Of a DNA stretch of 64,000 bases, positions 35,880 through 44,830 are shown one piece after another. The stretch's first letter is position 1; the number at the start of each line of letters is the position of its first letter. The notes beneath the pieces are model-generated. The model was not told the origin of the DNA. It searched no databases and saw only the letters and a list, made by a program, of their open reading frames with translations. A program made the position numbers and the translations under genes. This DNA comes from Arthrobacter sp. S39 (lineage in GTDB: Bacteria > Actinomycetota > Actinomycetes > Actinomycetales > Micrococcaceae). The stretch is taken from assembly GCF_004320525.1 (NCBI RefSeq), contig NZ_SIHX01000003.1, positions 496,001 to 560,000 of the forward strand. Reading direction: 5' to 3'.

Positions 35880-36605
35880 ATGACTGATTTCTTCACCATG
35901 CAGCCCGGCGAGACCGCAGCGCCGCTACCACCGGGACCCGTCCTGTGTGCCGGAACGGCCGGCATGCGGCGCATCCACCGCTTTTTCCTGTGGGCCTACA
36001 ACGAGGCGCCGGGTCTGGTGCGCTCCGCCGCAGCCGGCGACACCGCCCGCGCCGCTTATGTGGGCGACGTGCTGGGGAACTTCGACAAAGTGCTCCATTT
36101 GCACCACGAGGGCGAGGACCAGCTCATGTACCCGCAGCTCGCGGCAAGGGCACCGGCGTGTGCCTTGCACGTAGCGCAGATGCTTGAGCAGCACCGTCAG
36201 GTGACGCAGCGCCTTGAGAGCATCGAGCCGGTGCGCCTCCGGTGGATGGAGACGGCAGATGCAGGAGTTGGCCGGGAACTCGCAGAGCGCTACGAAGACT
36301 TAAAGGCCGTCCTTAACGTTCACCTGCGCCGCGAAGTCACCGAGGTGATGCCCGTCGTGGACAGGGTGCTGACCGAGAAGGAACTGGAGGAGGGCGCGAA
36401 GCACGGGATCGACCAGCTCGACAAGAAGTTCCTGGTGGGCTACCTCGGGATGGTGCTGGCCACGAATCCGCCCGAAGACCAGAAGGAAATGATCAAGGAC
36501 ATCCCCGCTCCGGTGCGCCTTGGCTACCGCCTCGTGGGGCGCAGGATGTACCGGAAACAGTACGCGACACTTTTCCCTGGGCGCCCGATTCCCGAGACAC
36601 TCTAG
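35880..36605 (+). CDS. Hemerythrin HHE-domain protein
   Basis: A 241-residue protein with a hemerythrin-like four-helix region. Probable iron ligands are His in MRRIHRFFLW, the cluster HLHHEGEDQLMYP, His in MLEQHRQV and His in VLNVHLRREVTEVMPVVDR. The ATG at 35880 is preferred over an upstream start at 35826 because TAGGGG precedes it and the protein begins naturally. HHE proteins bind oxygen or nitric oxide, or sense redox stress. The C-terminal 80 residues are an extra domain of unknown role. Confidence 0.88.
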   Translation: MTDFFTMQPGETAAPLPPGPVLCAGTAGMRRIHRFFLWAYNEAPGLVRSAAAGDTARAAYVGDVLGNFDKVLHLHHEGEDQLMYPQLAARAPACALHVAQMLEQHRQVTQRLESIEPVRLRWMETADAGVGRELAERYEDLKAVLNVHLRREVTEVMPVVDRVLTEKELEEGAKHGIDQLDKKFLVGYLGMVLATNPPEDQKEMIKDIPAPVRLGYRLVGRRMYRKQYATLFPGRPIPETL

Positions 36606-36704
36606 AATCGGCAATGGCGCCGATCCCTCGGCAAGCCTCCGCGTGTCCAACAAGCGCGTCACACCGGTAGGCTGGGAATCCCCAGACCACGAAGCGAGGC
36701 AAAC

Positions 36705-37493
36705 GTGCACGAGGACGCCGCCAGGTTCCTGTCCCAGCCGGTGGAGGCCCAGCCCGGCTCGCCGCTCCGGGTTGCCGTGTACTCCCGGATCGCCGAGGCC
36801 ATCCGCAACAGCCTGCTGACGCCCGGCTCCATGCTCCCCACCGAAACCGAACTCGGCGCGGACATGAAGGTCAGCCGCACCGTGGTCCGCGAAGCACTCA
36901 TGCTACTCGAAGAGGACGGCCTCATCCGCGCCCGCCGCGGCGTCGGCCGCTTCGTCGCAGACACCCTCCCCCGCATCGGCATCGAGCGGATCCGCCCCTT
37001 CGAGGAAGTCCTCGGCGGCCCCGGCCAGCACCTCGAAATCAAACGCATCCAGCGCGAGCGGCAGCCCGCCTCGGAATTCGTCGCCCCCGGCGTCGGCGTC
37101 GAACCCGGCGCCGACTGCTGGCTCTGGGAATCCGTCCTGATCCGCGACGGCGAGGCCATCGCCCACCTGCAGGAAAACATCTCCGCGCTGCCCGTGAGCC
37201 TGGGCAGCGGTTCCGCGGCCGCCGCGCCGCTGGAAATAGAGGACGACGGCGGCAGCACCCTGCTTGCCAGCCTGAACACCCGCTTCGGCAAGGTCCTCGG
37301 GCCCGGCGAGTGCCAGATCAGCCTCAGCCAGGTGGGGCCCAGCCGCGCGAAGCTGCTGGACCTGCGCGCCCCGGACCCGGTCCTCGTGCTGACGCAGTAC
37401 GTCAGGCACGCGAACCGGCCCTTCTACCTGGCCAAATGCCTCATCGCCGCCCGCGCCGGGCACCTCTCAGTCATGCAGTCCCTCCAGTCCTAG
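36705..37493 (+). CDS. GntR-family transcriptional regulator (UTRA/HutC type)
   Basis: A 262-residue regulator. The N-terminal winged helix is RVAVYSRIAEAIRNSLLTPGSMLPTETELGADMKVSRTVVREALMLLEEDGLIRARRGVGRFV, and the UTRA-like ligand domain covers the rest. A GTG start is used. Apart from the subtilase gene between them, it neighbours the nucleoside hydrolase-MFS-ribokinase genes and may control them through the repeats at 41368-41401; that link is inferred. Confidence 0.9.
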   Translation: MHEDAARFLSQPVEAQPGSPLRVAVYSRIAEAIRNSLLTPGSMLPTETELGADMKVSRTVVREALMLLEEDGLIRARRGVGRFVADTLPRIGIERIRPFEEVLGGPGQHLEIKRIQRERQPASEFVAPGVGVEPGADCWLWESVLIRDGEAIAHLQENISALPVSLGSGSAAAAPLEIEDDGGSTLLASLNTRFGKVLGPGECQISLSQVGPSRAKLLDLRAPDPVLVLTQYVRHANRPFYLAKCLIAARAGHLSVMQSLQS

Positions 37494-37509
37494 AGCCGGG
37501 GACCGGAAA

Positions 37510-38793
37510 CTACCGGACGCAACCCACCGCATCGCAGGCGTTCACGAGGCCGTTGGCCCAGTATGTGCCGGTGCCGTAAATATTCTCGTTCGCGGATGAT
37601 TCGACTTTTGCGCGGACTGACGTGTTTGTTGTGCCCGCCGGCGTGCTCCAGACCAGCGCGGCAACGCCAGCCACAACCGGTGAAGCCATCGAGGTGCCGC
37701 TGGCGATGTCGTAGCCCTCGGAGCGGCCGCCCGGGCCACCAAGGGCGAACGGGTGCTTCGGGAACGTCGAGTACACGCTGACCCCGGGAGCTGCGATATC
37801 CACCCACTTGCCGAAGGTGGAGAAGGAGGCTTTGGCATTCCTGTTGTCGGTGGCGGCGACGGCAATAACGTTGGGGTAGGCGCCCGGGTAGATCTTGGCC
37901 TGCGTACCGGCGTTGCCCGCCGCAGCAACGATCACCACGCCCTTGTTCCAGGCGTCATTAACGGCATTTTCCAGGGTCCGCGAGGAAACGCGCTGCCCCA
38001 GGCTCATGTTGATGACCCTGGCACCATTATCGACAGCCCAGCTGATGCCCTTGGCAATGCTGGAGGTGGAGCCTGCCCCCTGGTTGTTCAGGACTTTGCC
38101 GTCCAGAATGTCGCAATCCGGGCACACACCGGAAACCCCGGCCGCATCTTTGGTGGCGGCAATGATGCCGGCCACATGGGTGCCGTGGCCGTAATAGTCC
38201 ACCAGGTCCGCACCGGCCGGCGGAGCCGAGTCACTGAAGTTCGCGCGTGCAACAACGTTTGCCGAGATGTCGCTGTTGTCGGTGGTGACGCCGGTATCGA
38301 GCACGGCAACCCTGATGCCGGCACCTGTGATGCCGACACCGGTCGTCTTCGTCCACGCCTCCACCGCGTCCACATCAGCGTCCGGCGTACCCTCTGCCAC
38401 CTTTACGTTTCCCAGGGTGTTGGTGAAGGACTGACCGGTATTGTGCAGGGCGTACTGGCGGGGGAAATAGTCCGGGTCAGCTGCAGCGACCGTAACCACC
38501 TCGTCCGGCTCGGCGTACTCAACGTTCGGGTTCCGGCTGAGCGCGTCGATGAGCTGGAGTTCCTTGCCGGCCGGAACCTTGATCAGGTGGGCGCCGGTAC
38601 TGCCGATCCCCGGCCCGTCGCCGAGGCCATGGCGGCGCAGGACCCCGGCCGCCGCCGCATCGTCACGGAACTTGACCATAATCTGCCCCGCGGCGTGCGA
38701 CGGCCCGGGGGCTGCGTTGCCCGGGCCGGCGAAGGTGATGGCGCCGAGCCCCATCATGAGCGCCGCGAAACCGGCGATAACTGTCTTCTTCAT
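37510..38793 (-). CDS. Secreted subtilisin-family (S8) serine protease
   Basis: A 427-residue protease: Sec signal (residues 1-28), an I9-like propeptide (GQIMVKFRDD...NVEYAEPDEVV, about 36-100), then the S8 catalytic domain. The triad is Asp166 (AVLDTGV), His203 (GHGTHVAG) and Ser368 (GTSMASP), with oxyanion Asn293 (AAGN). Two cysteines in GVCPDCDI and two near the end probably form disulfides. It is convergent with the GntR gene. It is probably an extracellular nutrient or processing protease. Confidence 0.96.
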   Translation of the reverse strand: MKKTVIAGFAALMMGLGAITFAGPGNAAPGPSHAAGQIMVKFRDDAAAAGVLRRHGLGDGPGIGSTGAHLIKVPAGKELQLIDALSRNPNVEYAEPDEVVTVAAADPDYFPRQYALHNTGQSFTNTLGNVKVAEGTPDADVDAVEAWTKTTGVGITGAGIRVAVLDTGVTTDNSDISANVVARANFSDSAPPAGADLVDYYGHGTHVAGIIAATKDAAGVSGVCPDCDILDGKVLNNQGAGSTSSIAKGISWAVDNGARVINMSLGQRVSSRTLENAVNDAWNKGVVIVAAAGNAGTQAKIYPGAYPNVIAVAATDNRNAKASFSTFGKWVDIAAPGVSVYSTFPKHPFALGGPGGRSEGYDIASGTSMASPVVAGVAALVWSTPAGTTNTSVRAKVESSANENIYGTGTYWANGLVNACDAVGCVR

Positions 38794-38855
38794 GGGGTTA
38801 TCTTCCGCCTGCCCGGACCGGCTGGATAGTGGTTGCGGAAAAGTCTGCGGATAAC

Positions 38856-39860
38856 TCAGGCGGCCGCCGCACCCGCGGCGAGTGCCGCCGTCGTACTTTC
38901 ACCAAACGACAGCAGCGTCTCCACCAGGTGCGGCGCGAAGTCCCCCTCCAGCGAGAGGACCACCCGGCACCGTGCGCCGGGCTGGCCCGGGTAGCCGAGG
39001 TAGGAGCCGCGCAGGTCGCAGACGGTCTGCCCGCGGCCGGGACCGTCGGTGGTGTCGACGGCGGCATGCACCACCGGGGCCACCGCGGCTTTGACGCCGC
39101 CCACCGCGAGCGCCGCCGCCAGCGGATCGTGCATGGCGGAGCAGGGCCGGCCGAAGATCCCCTCGTAGAACCGGAAGTAGTAGCCCAGCATCTCCCCCAG
39201 CGCCTGCGGCACCGGACCCGAAGACAGCAACAGCTCCTGCCGGTGGCTTTCCTCCAGGACGTTGGCCATGGTCACGTCCAGCGGAACCAGCGTGACGTCC
39301 CAGTTTGCGGCCAGGACCTCGGCGGCGGCCTCGGGGTCGTTGTGGATGTTGGCCTCGGCCACGGGAGAGATGTTGCCCGGGGCCAGGGCCGCCCCGCCCA
39401 TGATGGTGACCGAATCCACCAGCGTAGGCAGTGCCGGTTCCAGCCGGAGGGCTTCGGCGATGTTGGTCAGCGGGCCGATGGCCAGCACCCGCAGCGTTCC
39501 CGGATACGAACGGGCGAGCCGGACCAGCATCTCGGCCGCGGACTCCGGCGCAAGCCCGGCAGACGCCGTCGTCAGCGAAACCCCGCCGATGCCGTTGTCC
39601 CCGTGGACCCACGGCGCCCCTCCGCCGAACTCCCCGGCCAGCGGATCGTGGGCGCCGAGCGCCACGGGAATGTGCGCGTGGCCGGCGAGCTGGAGCAGGT
39701 CAAGGGTGTTGCGGGCGCCGACGGCGGCACTGACGTTGCCGCTGACGGTCCCGATCCCCACAACGTCGGCCGTGGGCGCGGCGAGCAGGTAGGCCAGGGC
39801 GAGGGCGTCGTCGATCCCGGTATCGCAGTCCAGGTAGAACGGGTGGCTGGTGGTGGTCAT
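38856..39860 (-). CDS. Nucleoside hydrolase (IUNH family)
   Basis: A 334-residue enzyme with the calcium-binding signature LDCDTGIDDALA (Asp11, Asp13, Asp17, Asp18) and the later MHDPLAAALAV motif. It splits ribonucleosides to free base and ribose. The ATG at 39860 is used; the frame is open far upstream but those codons are antisense shadow of the MFS gene. It follows the MFS gene by 35 bases in the same operon, and ribose would be fed to the nearby ribokinase. Confidence 0.95.
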   Translation of the reverse strand: MTTTSHPFYLDCDTGIDDALALAYLLAAPTADVVGIGTVSGNVSAAVGARNTLDLLQLAGHAHIPVALGAHDPLAGEFGGGAPWVHGDNGIGGVSLTTASAGLAPESAAEMLVRLARSYPGTLRVLAIGPLTNIAEALRLEPALPTLVDSVTIMGGAALAPGNISPVAEANIHNDPEAAAEVLAANWDVTLVPLDVTMANVLEESHRQELLLSSGPVPQALGEMLGYYFRFYEGIFGRPCSAMHDPLAAALAVGGVKAAVAPVVHAAVDTTDGPGRGQTVCDLRGSYLGYPGQPGARCRVVLSLEGDFAPHLVETLLSFGESTTAALAAGAAAA

Positions 39861-39895
39861 GGCGGTATCTATCTTTCGTTGGAGGGGCGGGTTGG

Positions 39896-41314
39896 TCAGA
39901 GGGTCTCGCCCTTGGGGGCGGCGACGAAGAGGCTGACGATGAACGCGGCGGCCGTGATGGCCACCGAAATCCAGAGGGCGGTGGCGTAGCCGGCGGCGGT
40001 GGCCTGGGCGGCGAACGGCGCCACAAGGACGACGCCGAGGCTCGCCCCGATGCCGAAGGAGGCACCGTTGATGCCGGGCAGGGCAGCCGGGGCTTCCTTG
40101 GGTGAGAGCAGCACCGAGAGCCCGTTGATGGCGGTGAGGAAGAAGCCGTTGTAGAAGATGCCCAGGGCCGCGACGGCGATCAGCACCGCCACCTGGTTGT
40201 CGGAGAACGTGGCGGCAACGATGGCGCAGGCCAGGCTGAGTCCGGTGCCGGCGCGGAGGGTTTTGATCCAGCCGCGGCGGTCGGCCAGCCAGCCGGCAAG
40301 GGGTGCGGCGAAGACGCCGATCAGGGCGGCCGGGGTGAGGAACAGCAGCGCGGAAACTGATGCGGTGAGGCCGAAGCCGGCGCCGGCGTCCTGGCTGAGG
40401 AGCACCACGGTGAAGTTGATGATCGCGAAGATGCCGGCGAGGGTCAGGACGGTGGTGGCGATGACCGGCCACACCTGGCGGGAGCGCAGGTGGTGCACGG
40501 CGATCAGCGGGTGGCTGCGGCGCTTTTCGATGATCCAGAAGGCGGCGAAGGAGGCAACGGTGCCGGCGAGCAGGGCCAGGGTGCTGGGGGCGGTCCAGCC
40601 TGCGGCCGAGCCGCCGGAGACGAAGTAGGTGACGAAGACAAGGAACACGGACAGGGATCCGGCGCCCCACCAGTCCATGGCGCCGCGCACGCCGGCGGGG
40701 CGTCCGGCCGGGACGATCCTGATGATGCAGGCCGCGGCGATGGCGGTGAGGACCAGGACGACGACGAAGATGGACCGGAAGCCGAGGGTCTCGGCCATGA
40801 GCCCGCCCACGTAGCCGTCCACGCCGCCCACTCCCCCGTTGATGGCGGCGATGATGCCCACCGAGGTGCCGAAGACTTTGGCGTGCAGGTTCTCGCTGAG
40901 CACGATGTAGGCGAGCGCGAAGACGGCGCTGGAGACGCCCTGCAGGAACCGGCCGGTGATGAGCAGCGGCAGGGTGGGGGCGGCGATGCAGAGGATGGTG
41001 CCGGCGCCCATGATGCCGAGCACCAGGAGCAGTGCGGCGCGGCGGCCGATGAAGTCGCTCCAGCGTCCGATCACGGGCCCGGCGATGGCGCCGGCGAGGA
41101 AGAACATGGACTGGACGGGGGCGGCGCTGTCGGCGCTCTGGCCGAAGCTGGCGGCGATCTGCGGCAGCGCGGGGGTGACCATGCTGGCGTTGAGCTGGAA
41201 GGACAGCACGCCGAGCAGCAGGGTGGAGATCAGCAGGGCGGCGCGGCGTCCGGCGAAGGCGGGCTGGGCCGCGGTGGCCGGCGGGGAGGCGGTGACCGGG
41301 GTGGGGGTGTTCAC
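39896..41314 (-). CDS. MFS transporter, probably for nucleosides or ribose
   Basis: A 472-residue, 12-14-TM major facilitator protein (loop motif GRWSDFIGRRAALLLVLG between TM2 and TM3). It starts at GTG with AAAGGAG eight bases upstream. It is the first gene of a minus-strand operon with the nucleoside hydrolase and is divergent from ribokinase, so a nucleoside importer is the likely role. The substrate is inferred from context. Confidence 0.9.
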   Translation of the reverse strand: MNTPTPVTASPPATAAQPAFAGRRAALLISTLLLGVLSFQLNASMVTPALPQIAASFGQSADSAAPVQSMFFLAGAIAGPVIGRWSDFIGRRAALLLVLGIMGAGTILCIAAPTLPLLITGRFLQGVSSAVFALAYIVLSENLHAKVFGTSVGIIAAINGGVGGVDGYVGGLMAETLGFRSIFVVVLVLTAIAAACIIRIVPAGRPAGVRGAMDWWGAGSLSVFLVFVTYFVSGGSAAGWTAPSTLALLAGTVASFAAFWIIEKRRSHPLIAVHHLRSRQVWPVIATTVLTLAGIFAIINFTVVLLSQDAGAGFGLTASVSALLFLTPAALIGVFAAPLAGWLADRRGWIKTLRAGTGLSLACAIVAATFSDNQVAVLIAVAALGIFYNGFFLTAINGLSVLLSPKEAPAALPGINGASFGIGASLGVVLVAPFAAQATAAGYATALWISVAITAAAFIVSLFVAAPKGETL

Positions 41315-41367
41315 ATCAAACTCCTTTGTTCGAACGGGGATCGTCCGGAAGGGCGATTCGAGTTGTT

Positions 41368-41401
41368 ATACAACCATGTATGACGCACAAGTACAACCAT
41401 G
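41368..41401. promoter_or_regulatory. Repeated operator-like sites between MFS and ribokinase genes
   Basis: TACAACCATG occurs twice (41369-41378 and 41392-41401), and the first copy sits in a symmetric ATACA-N4-TGTAT (41368-41381). This is in the shared upstream region of the two divergent transcripts. It is a plausible GntR-regulator site controlling both; not proven. Confidence 0.5.
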
Positions 41402-41457
41402 CCGTACACTATTTCCTAATCCGGCCGCTTCCGGTTTCCCCTCGAGAGAGACTTTCC

Positions 41458-42324
41458 ATGAGCAATCGACTTCCCGCCGTCGCCGTCGTCGGCAGCATCA
41501 ACCTGGACCTGATCGCCACCGCCGAAAGGCTCCCGACGGCGGGCGAAACCATCGGCGGCGCCGTGCTCTCCGAACAGCCCGGCGGCAAGGGCGCCAACCA
41601 GGCTGCGGCGGCCGCGCGGCTGGGCGGCAGCGCCCGCATGGTGGGCGCCGTGGGCAGCGACGCCCAGGGGCAACGGATGCTGGACGCACTGGCGGGTGCC
41701 GGCGTCGGCACCGCTGATGTTGAGGTGCTTCCAGGCGCGACCGGGACGGCCTTGATTGTGGTGGACCGCGACGGCGAGAACCAGATTGTGGTCTGCCCGG
41801 GCGCCAACTCGAACCTGTCCCTCGACGGCGTGGAGTTCGGCCGGGAGGAGACGGTGCTGTGCCAGCTGGAGGTGGGCCTGCCCGTGGTGCTGGAGGCCGC
41901 CAGGCAGTCCGCAGGGTTCTTTGTGCTGAACGCCGCCCCGGCGATGGACCTGCCGGCGGAGCTGCTGGAACGCTGCGACCTGGTAATCGTCAACGAGAGC
42001 GAGTACGCGCTGATCCCCCCCCTCGCGTCGGCCAAACTGGTGGCCGTGACATACGGCGGGCACGGCTCGGCGATGTTCGAGCACGGACGGAAGGTGGCCG
42101 AGGCCCCGGCGGCTGCCGTGAACGTGGCGAACACCGTGGGCGCCGGCGACGCATTCTGCGCCGCCCTGGTCCTGGCCCTCCGCAGCGGGCTGGACTACAC
42201 CCGTGCGCTGGCGGTGGCCAACGCGGTGGGGGCCGACGCCGTGGGCGATCCGTCCTCGCAGCCGGATTTGGCACAGCTGGGCCATTACGTGGAGCGGACC
42301 GCGGCAAACACGGGCGCACGGTGA
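41458..42324 (+). CDS. rbsK: Ribokinase (PfkB family)
   Basis: A 288-residue PfkB kinase. The N-terminal signature is VVGSINLDLIATAERLPTAGETI, then GGKGANQA (residues 42-49). The C-terminal ATP/anion-hole motif is NTVGAGDAFCAAL with catalytic base Asp231. It phosphorylates ribose to ribose-5-phosphate, joining the nucleoside hydrolase product to the pentose phosphate pathway. The ATG at 41458 follows GAGAGAG. It overlaps the next gene by 4 bp (GTGA). Confidence 0.93.
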   Translation: MSNRLPAVAVVGSINLDLIATAERLPTAGETIGGAVLSEQPGGKGANQAAAAARLGGSARMVGAVGSDAQGQRMLDALAGAGVGTADVEVLPGATGTALIVVDRDGENQIVVCPGANSNLSLDGVEFGREETVLCQLEVGLPVVLEAARQSAGFFVLNAAPAMDLPAELLERCDLVIVNESEYALIPPLASAKLVAVTYGGHGSAMFEHGRKVAEAPAAAVNVANTVGAGDAFCAALVLALRSGLDYTRALAVANAVGADAVGDPSSQPDLAQLGHYVERTAANTGAR

Positions 42325-42848
42325 GTGTCGCACTCAGGCGGGCGACGCCGTCGGACTTTCCGGACGTCCGCCGGATCACGCGTGACGCGTACCTGCGGGC
42401 CGGGCACTTCGCCGCGGACCATCCCTATATGAGCGTCCTGGAGGACGTGGAACACCGCGCCGAGCACGCGCAGGTGTGGGTGGCGGCGGCCGCCGGGCAG
42501 GTGGTGGCGGCGGTGACGCTGACGTTCGCCGGCGAGCCGTACAGCGAGATCGCGGCCGACGGCGAGGTGGAGTTCCGGATGCTGGCGGTGGACCCGGCGT
42601 GCCAGGGCGGCGGCGTGGGGCGCGCGGTGGTCCGCGCGGTGGTGGACCATGCCCGGCAGATGCCCGGCATCGGGGCCATCAGCATCACCAGCGCCACGTT
42701 TATGAAACGCGCCCACGGCCTCTATGAGTCGCTGGGCTTCCGGCGAGCACCGGAGCGGGACTGGTACGTGCCGGGCGAGGACGTGCTGTTGTGGGTGTTC
42801 CGACTGGAACTATGTGGGCCCATCGTGCACTCCCGGGCCCGGGTGTAA
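42321..42848 (+). CDS. GNAT-family N-acetyltransferase
   Basis: A 175-residue acetyltransferase: motif A appears as FRMLAVDPACQGGGVGRAVVRAVVDHA (acetyl-CoA pyrophosphate binding) and motif B as ESLGFRRAPERDWYVPGEDVLLWVF. A GTG start overlaps the ribokinase stop. Its substrate is unknown; its coupling to ribokinase is noteworthy because a degraded copy of the same junction lies at 50745-50835. Confidence 0.9.
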   Translation: MSVALRRATPSDFPDVRRITRDAYLRAGHFAADHPYMSVLEDVEHRAEHAQVWVAAAAGQVVAAVTLTFAGEPYSEIAADGEVEFRMLAVDPACQGGGVGRAVVRAVVDHARQMPGIGAISITSATFMKRAHGLYESLGFRRAPERDWYVPGEDVLLWVFRLELCGPIVHSRARV

Positions 42849-42875
42849 ATGCGGGCTGACTGAGATGGAAGCCGC

Positions 42876-43544
42876 TCAGGTGGTCGGGTGTTCTATCGGC
42901 AGCCCTTCCGCCTTCCACTCGGGGAAGCCCTCCTCGAGCCGGGCGGCCCGGCGCCCTTCGTCCGTGAGCATCTGCACCGCTTCGTCCGCGTAAAGGCAGT
43001 ATGGTCCGCGGCAGTAGGCGACGATTTCGCCCCCCTGGGGAACCTCACGGAGTCGCGACTTCAGGTCCGAGACGGGGAGGGAAAGCGCACCCGGGATATG
43101 CCCGGCGTCGTACTCCGGCTGCGGCCGCACGTCCAGCACAACGACATCGCCCTGCCGCAGCCGCCGCCGCAGCTCGTCGCGCGTGATCATGTTTAGGTCG
43201 GCGCGGTCGCCGACGTAGGCACGGACAAGGTCCCCCAACGCCTCCGTGTGGGCTTCGGCCGTGTCCCGAAGTGCCCGCCATAGCCGCTCCACCGCCGGGC
43301 TTGCAAGCGAGTAGTAGATCCGCGTCCCGGAGCGTCGGGAGCAGACGAGGCCGGCGCGCAGCAAGCGCTGCAGGTGCTGGGATGTGTTGGCTATGCTCTG
43401 GTTGATCTCGGCGGCCAGCTCGTCAACCGGCCGCTCGCCCTGGGCAAGGACATCGATTAGCTCCGCCCTTCTTCCGTTCCCCAACGCCCTGGCGGCTTCT
43501 ACCAGGCCGTCGAAGAGCGCCTCTTTTTCCTGATGGTGTCCCAT
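42876..43544 (-). CDS. ArsR-family regulator fused to a rhodanese domain
   Basis: A 222-residue fusion. Residues 10-95 are an ArsR winged helix (RRAELIDVLAQGERPVDELAAEINQSIANTSQHLQRLLRAGLVCSRRSGTRIYYSL). Residues 120-215 are a rhodanese domain with active-site Cys178 in YCRGPYCLY. Such fusions are thought to sense sulfur or redox species through the persulfide-forming cysteine. It is divergent from a small membrane protein, and two matching inverted repeats lie between them. Confidence 0.94.
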   Translation of the reverse strand: MGHHQEKEALFDGLVEAARALGNGRRAELIDVLAQGERPVDELAAEINQSIANTSQHLQRLLRAGLVCSRRSGTRIYYSLASPAVERLWRALRDTAEAHTEALGDLVRAYVGDRADLNMITRDELRRRLRQGDVVVLDVRPQPEYDAGHIPGALSLPVSDLKSRLREVPQGGEIVAYCRGPYCLYADEAVQMLTDEGRRAARLEEGFPEWKAEGLPIEHPTT

Positions 43545-43557
43545 TCACGCCTCCTAT

Positions 43558-43573
43558 TCAAGAGTTCTCTTGA
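43558..43573. promoter_or_regulatory. ArsR operator-like inverted repeat, site 1
   Basis: TCAAGAG-TT-CTCTTGA, a 7-bp inverted repeat just upstream of the ArsR-rhodanese start. It shares the TTCAAG/CTTGA core with site 2. Confidence 0.65.
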
Positions 43574-43594
43574 CAAGCCTACCGCCTTGGGGTT

Positions 43595-43620
43595 CTTATT
43601 CAAGTATCCACTTGAATAAG
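43595..43620. promoter_or_regulatory. ArsR operator-like inverted repeat, site 2
   Basis: A perfect 11-bp inverted repeat (arm CTTATTCAAGT, 4-base spacer) just before the ribosome site of the divergent membrane-protein gene. Its size and symmetry are typical of an ArsR-dimer operator, placed to block that transcript. Confidence 0.75.
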
Positions 43621-43636
43621 AAAGGGGGTGGTGGCC

Positions 43637-44131
43637 ATGTCCACCATCCAAGCTCCCCAGGGTCAACAGTCCCGCCTCCGGACAGGAGCCGCTCTCATGA
43701 CACTGGCCGGCCTGGCGTTCGTGGGATACGCCGTAATTTTCCTGGTCCTCAACTTCACGGACGCCTTCCTCGAACTGGGGATCGGCCCCGATCAAGTGGA
43801 CAAGGGAAAAGCGGAGATCGAGGCCTTCAGCCCGCAGCTATACCACTACATCAGCCACCTGCACATCGCGGTCAGCGGCTTCATTGCGGCCACCGGCCTC
43901 GCCGTCGCGGGCCTGTCCTGGTATGGCGTGCGCCGCGGCGAACGCTGGGCCTTCGCCACAGCCGTCATCGTCCCGGTCGTCGGACTCGCCGTGGCCCTCC
44001 CCGCGCACTATCCCTGGGGCCTGGCAACACTTGGACACCTCGGCCTGATCTACCTCGCCGTCTTCATTTTCCTCGTCGGAGTCGTCGCAGCCTTCAGTGC
44101 AATGCGAAGCCCCGCGGTGACACACCACTGA
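43637..44131 (+). CDS. Four-TM membrane protein under ArsR-rhodanese control
   Basis: A 164-residue protein with four TM segments (about residues 17-38, 70-90, 97-117 and 127-150) and His-containing motif YHYISHLHIAVSG. AAAGGGGG precedes the ATG at 43637; GTG codons at 43628 and 43631 are less likely. The operator directly upstream suggests it is the regulated target, perhaps handling a sulfur or redox species. No family recognised. Confidence 0.72.
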   Translation: MSTIQAPQGQQSRLRTGAALMTLAGLAFVGYAVIFLVLNFTDAFLELGIGPDQVDKGKAEIEAFSPQLYHYISHLHIAVSGFIAATGLAVAGLSWYGVRRGERWAFATAVIVPVVGLAVALPAHYPWGLATLGHLGLIYLAVFIFLVGVVAAFSAMRSPAVTHH

Positions 44132-44319
44132 CATTCCACTCGACGGCCTTGCCCGCGAATTGGAGGATCGACATCACGGCCGCCCGACTGCGCTGGAGAT
44201 CTTTTGGGGCAATACACCCATCCGACATGCGATAACGCCCGAATAGCTGGCATAACACCTTGGGTTGGCATTCAGTTACCGGCCGGCCCAGGACCACATA
44301 TCGCATTCAGGAGATCACC

Positions 44320-44769
44320 ATGGCAACACACACCAGCACCGGCATCGCGGCCCGCAGCAACGTCCAGAAGGCATCCCTGGCCGTGGGTGCCGTGTTCCTT
44401 CTGGTCGGCGTCTTGGGCTTCATCCCGGGCATCACGGCCAACTTCGACCAGCTGCACCTGGCCGGCCACCACTCCGAGGCCATGCTGCTGGGCCTCTTCC
44501 AGGTCTCGGCCCTGCACAACATCGTCCACCTGCTGTTCGGCGCGGCAGGCATCGCCCTGGCCAGGACCGCCGGCGGCGCCCGTTCCTTCCTGCTCTACGG
44601 CGGCGTCATCTACCTCGTCCTGTTCGTCTACGGCCTGGTGGTCCCGCAGGATTCGTCCGGGAACTTCGTGCCGCTGAACGGATTCGACAACGTCCTGCAC
44701 CTGCTGCTCGGCGTCGGCATGGTGGCCCTGGCGCTGGTCCTGACCAAGAGCCAGAAGGCACGGGCTTAA
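44320..44769 (+). CDS. DUF4383 membrane protein
   Basis: A 149-residue four-TM protein with the DUF4383 pattern (FLLVGVLGFIPGIT...LLGLFQVSALHNIVHLLFGAAGIALAR...NVLHLLLGVGMV). The family is common in actinobacteria and of unknown role. CAGGAG precedes the ATG at 44320; an earlier in-frame ATG at 44260 lacks support. A terminator follows. Confidence 0.9.
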   Translation: MATHTSTGIAARSNVQKASLAVGAVFLLVGVLGFIPGITANFDQLHLAGHHSEAMLLGLFQVSALHNIVHLLFGAAGIALARTAGGARSFLLYGGVIYLVLFVYGLVVPQDSSGNFVPLNGFDNVLHLLLGVGMVALALVLTKSQKARA

Positions 44770-44794
44770 CCCCGCACCAACTTAGGCAGGGCAG

Positions 44795-44830
44795 TGGCCC
44801 CGATCGCAGCTTCGGCTGTTATCGGGGCCA
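44795..44830 (+). terminator. Rho-independent terminator after the DUF4383 gene
   Basis: A 10-bp stem (TGGCCCCGAT with ATCGGGGCCA) with an inner AGC-TTCG-GCT stem-loop, followed by a TTTCCTTT tract. Confidence 0.8.

Noticed and set aside
38856..40670. 604-codon minus-strand frame covering the nucleoside hydrolase
   Set aside because: Only the part from 39860 is real; the upstream residues are Arg/Pro-rich shadow of the MFS gene in another frame.
40490..41383. 297-codon Gly/Asp-rich plus-strand frame
   Set aside because: Antisense shadow of the MFS transporter; repetitive composition typical of frame shadows in GC-rich DNA.
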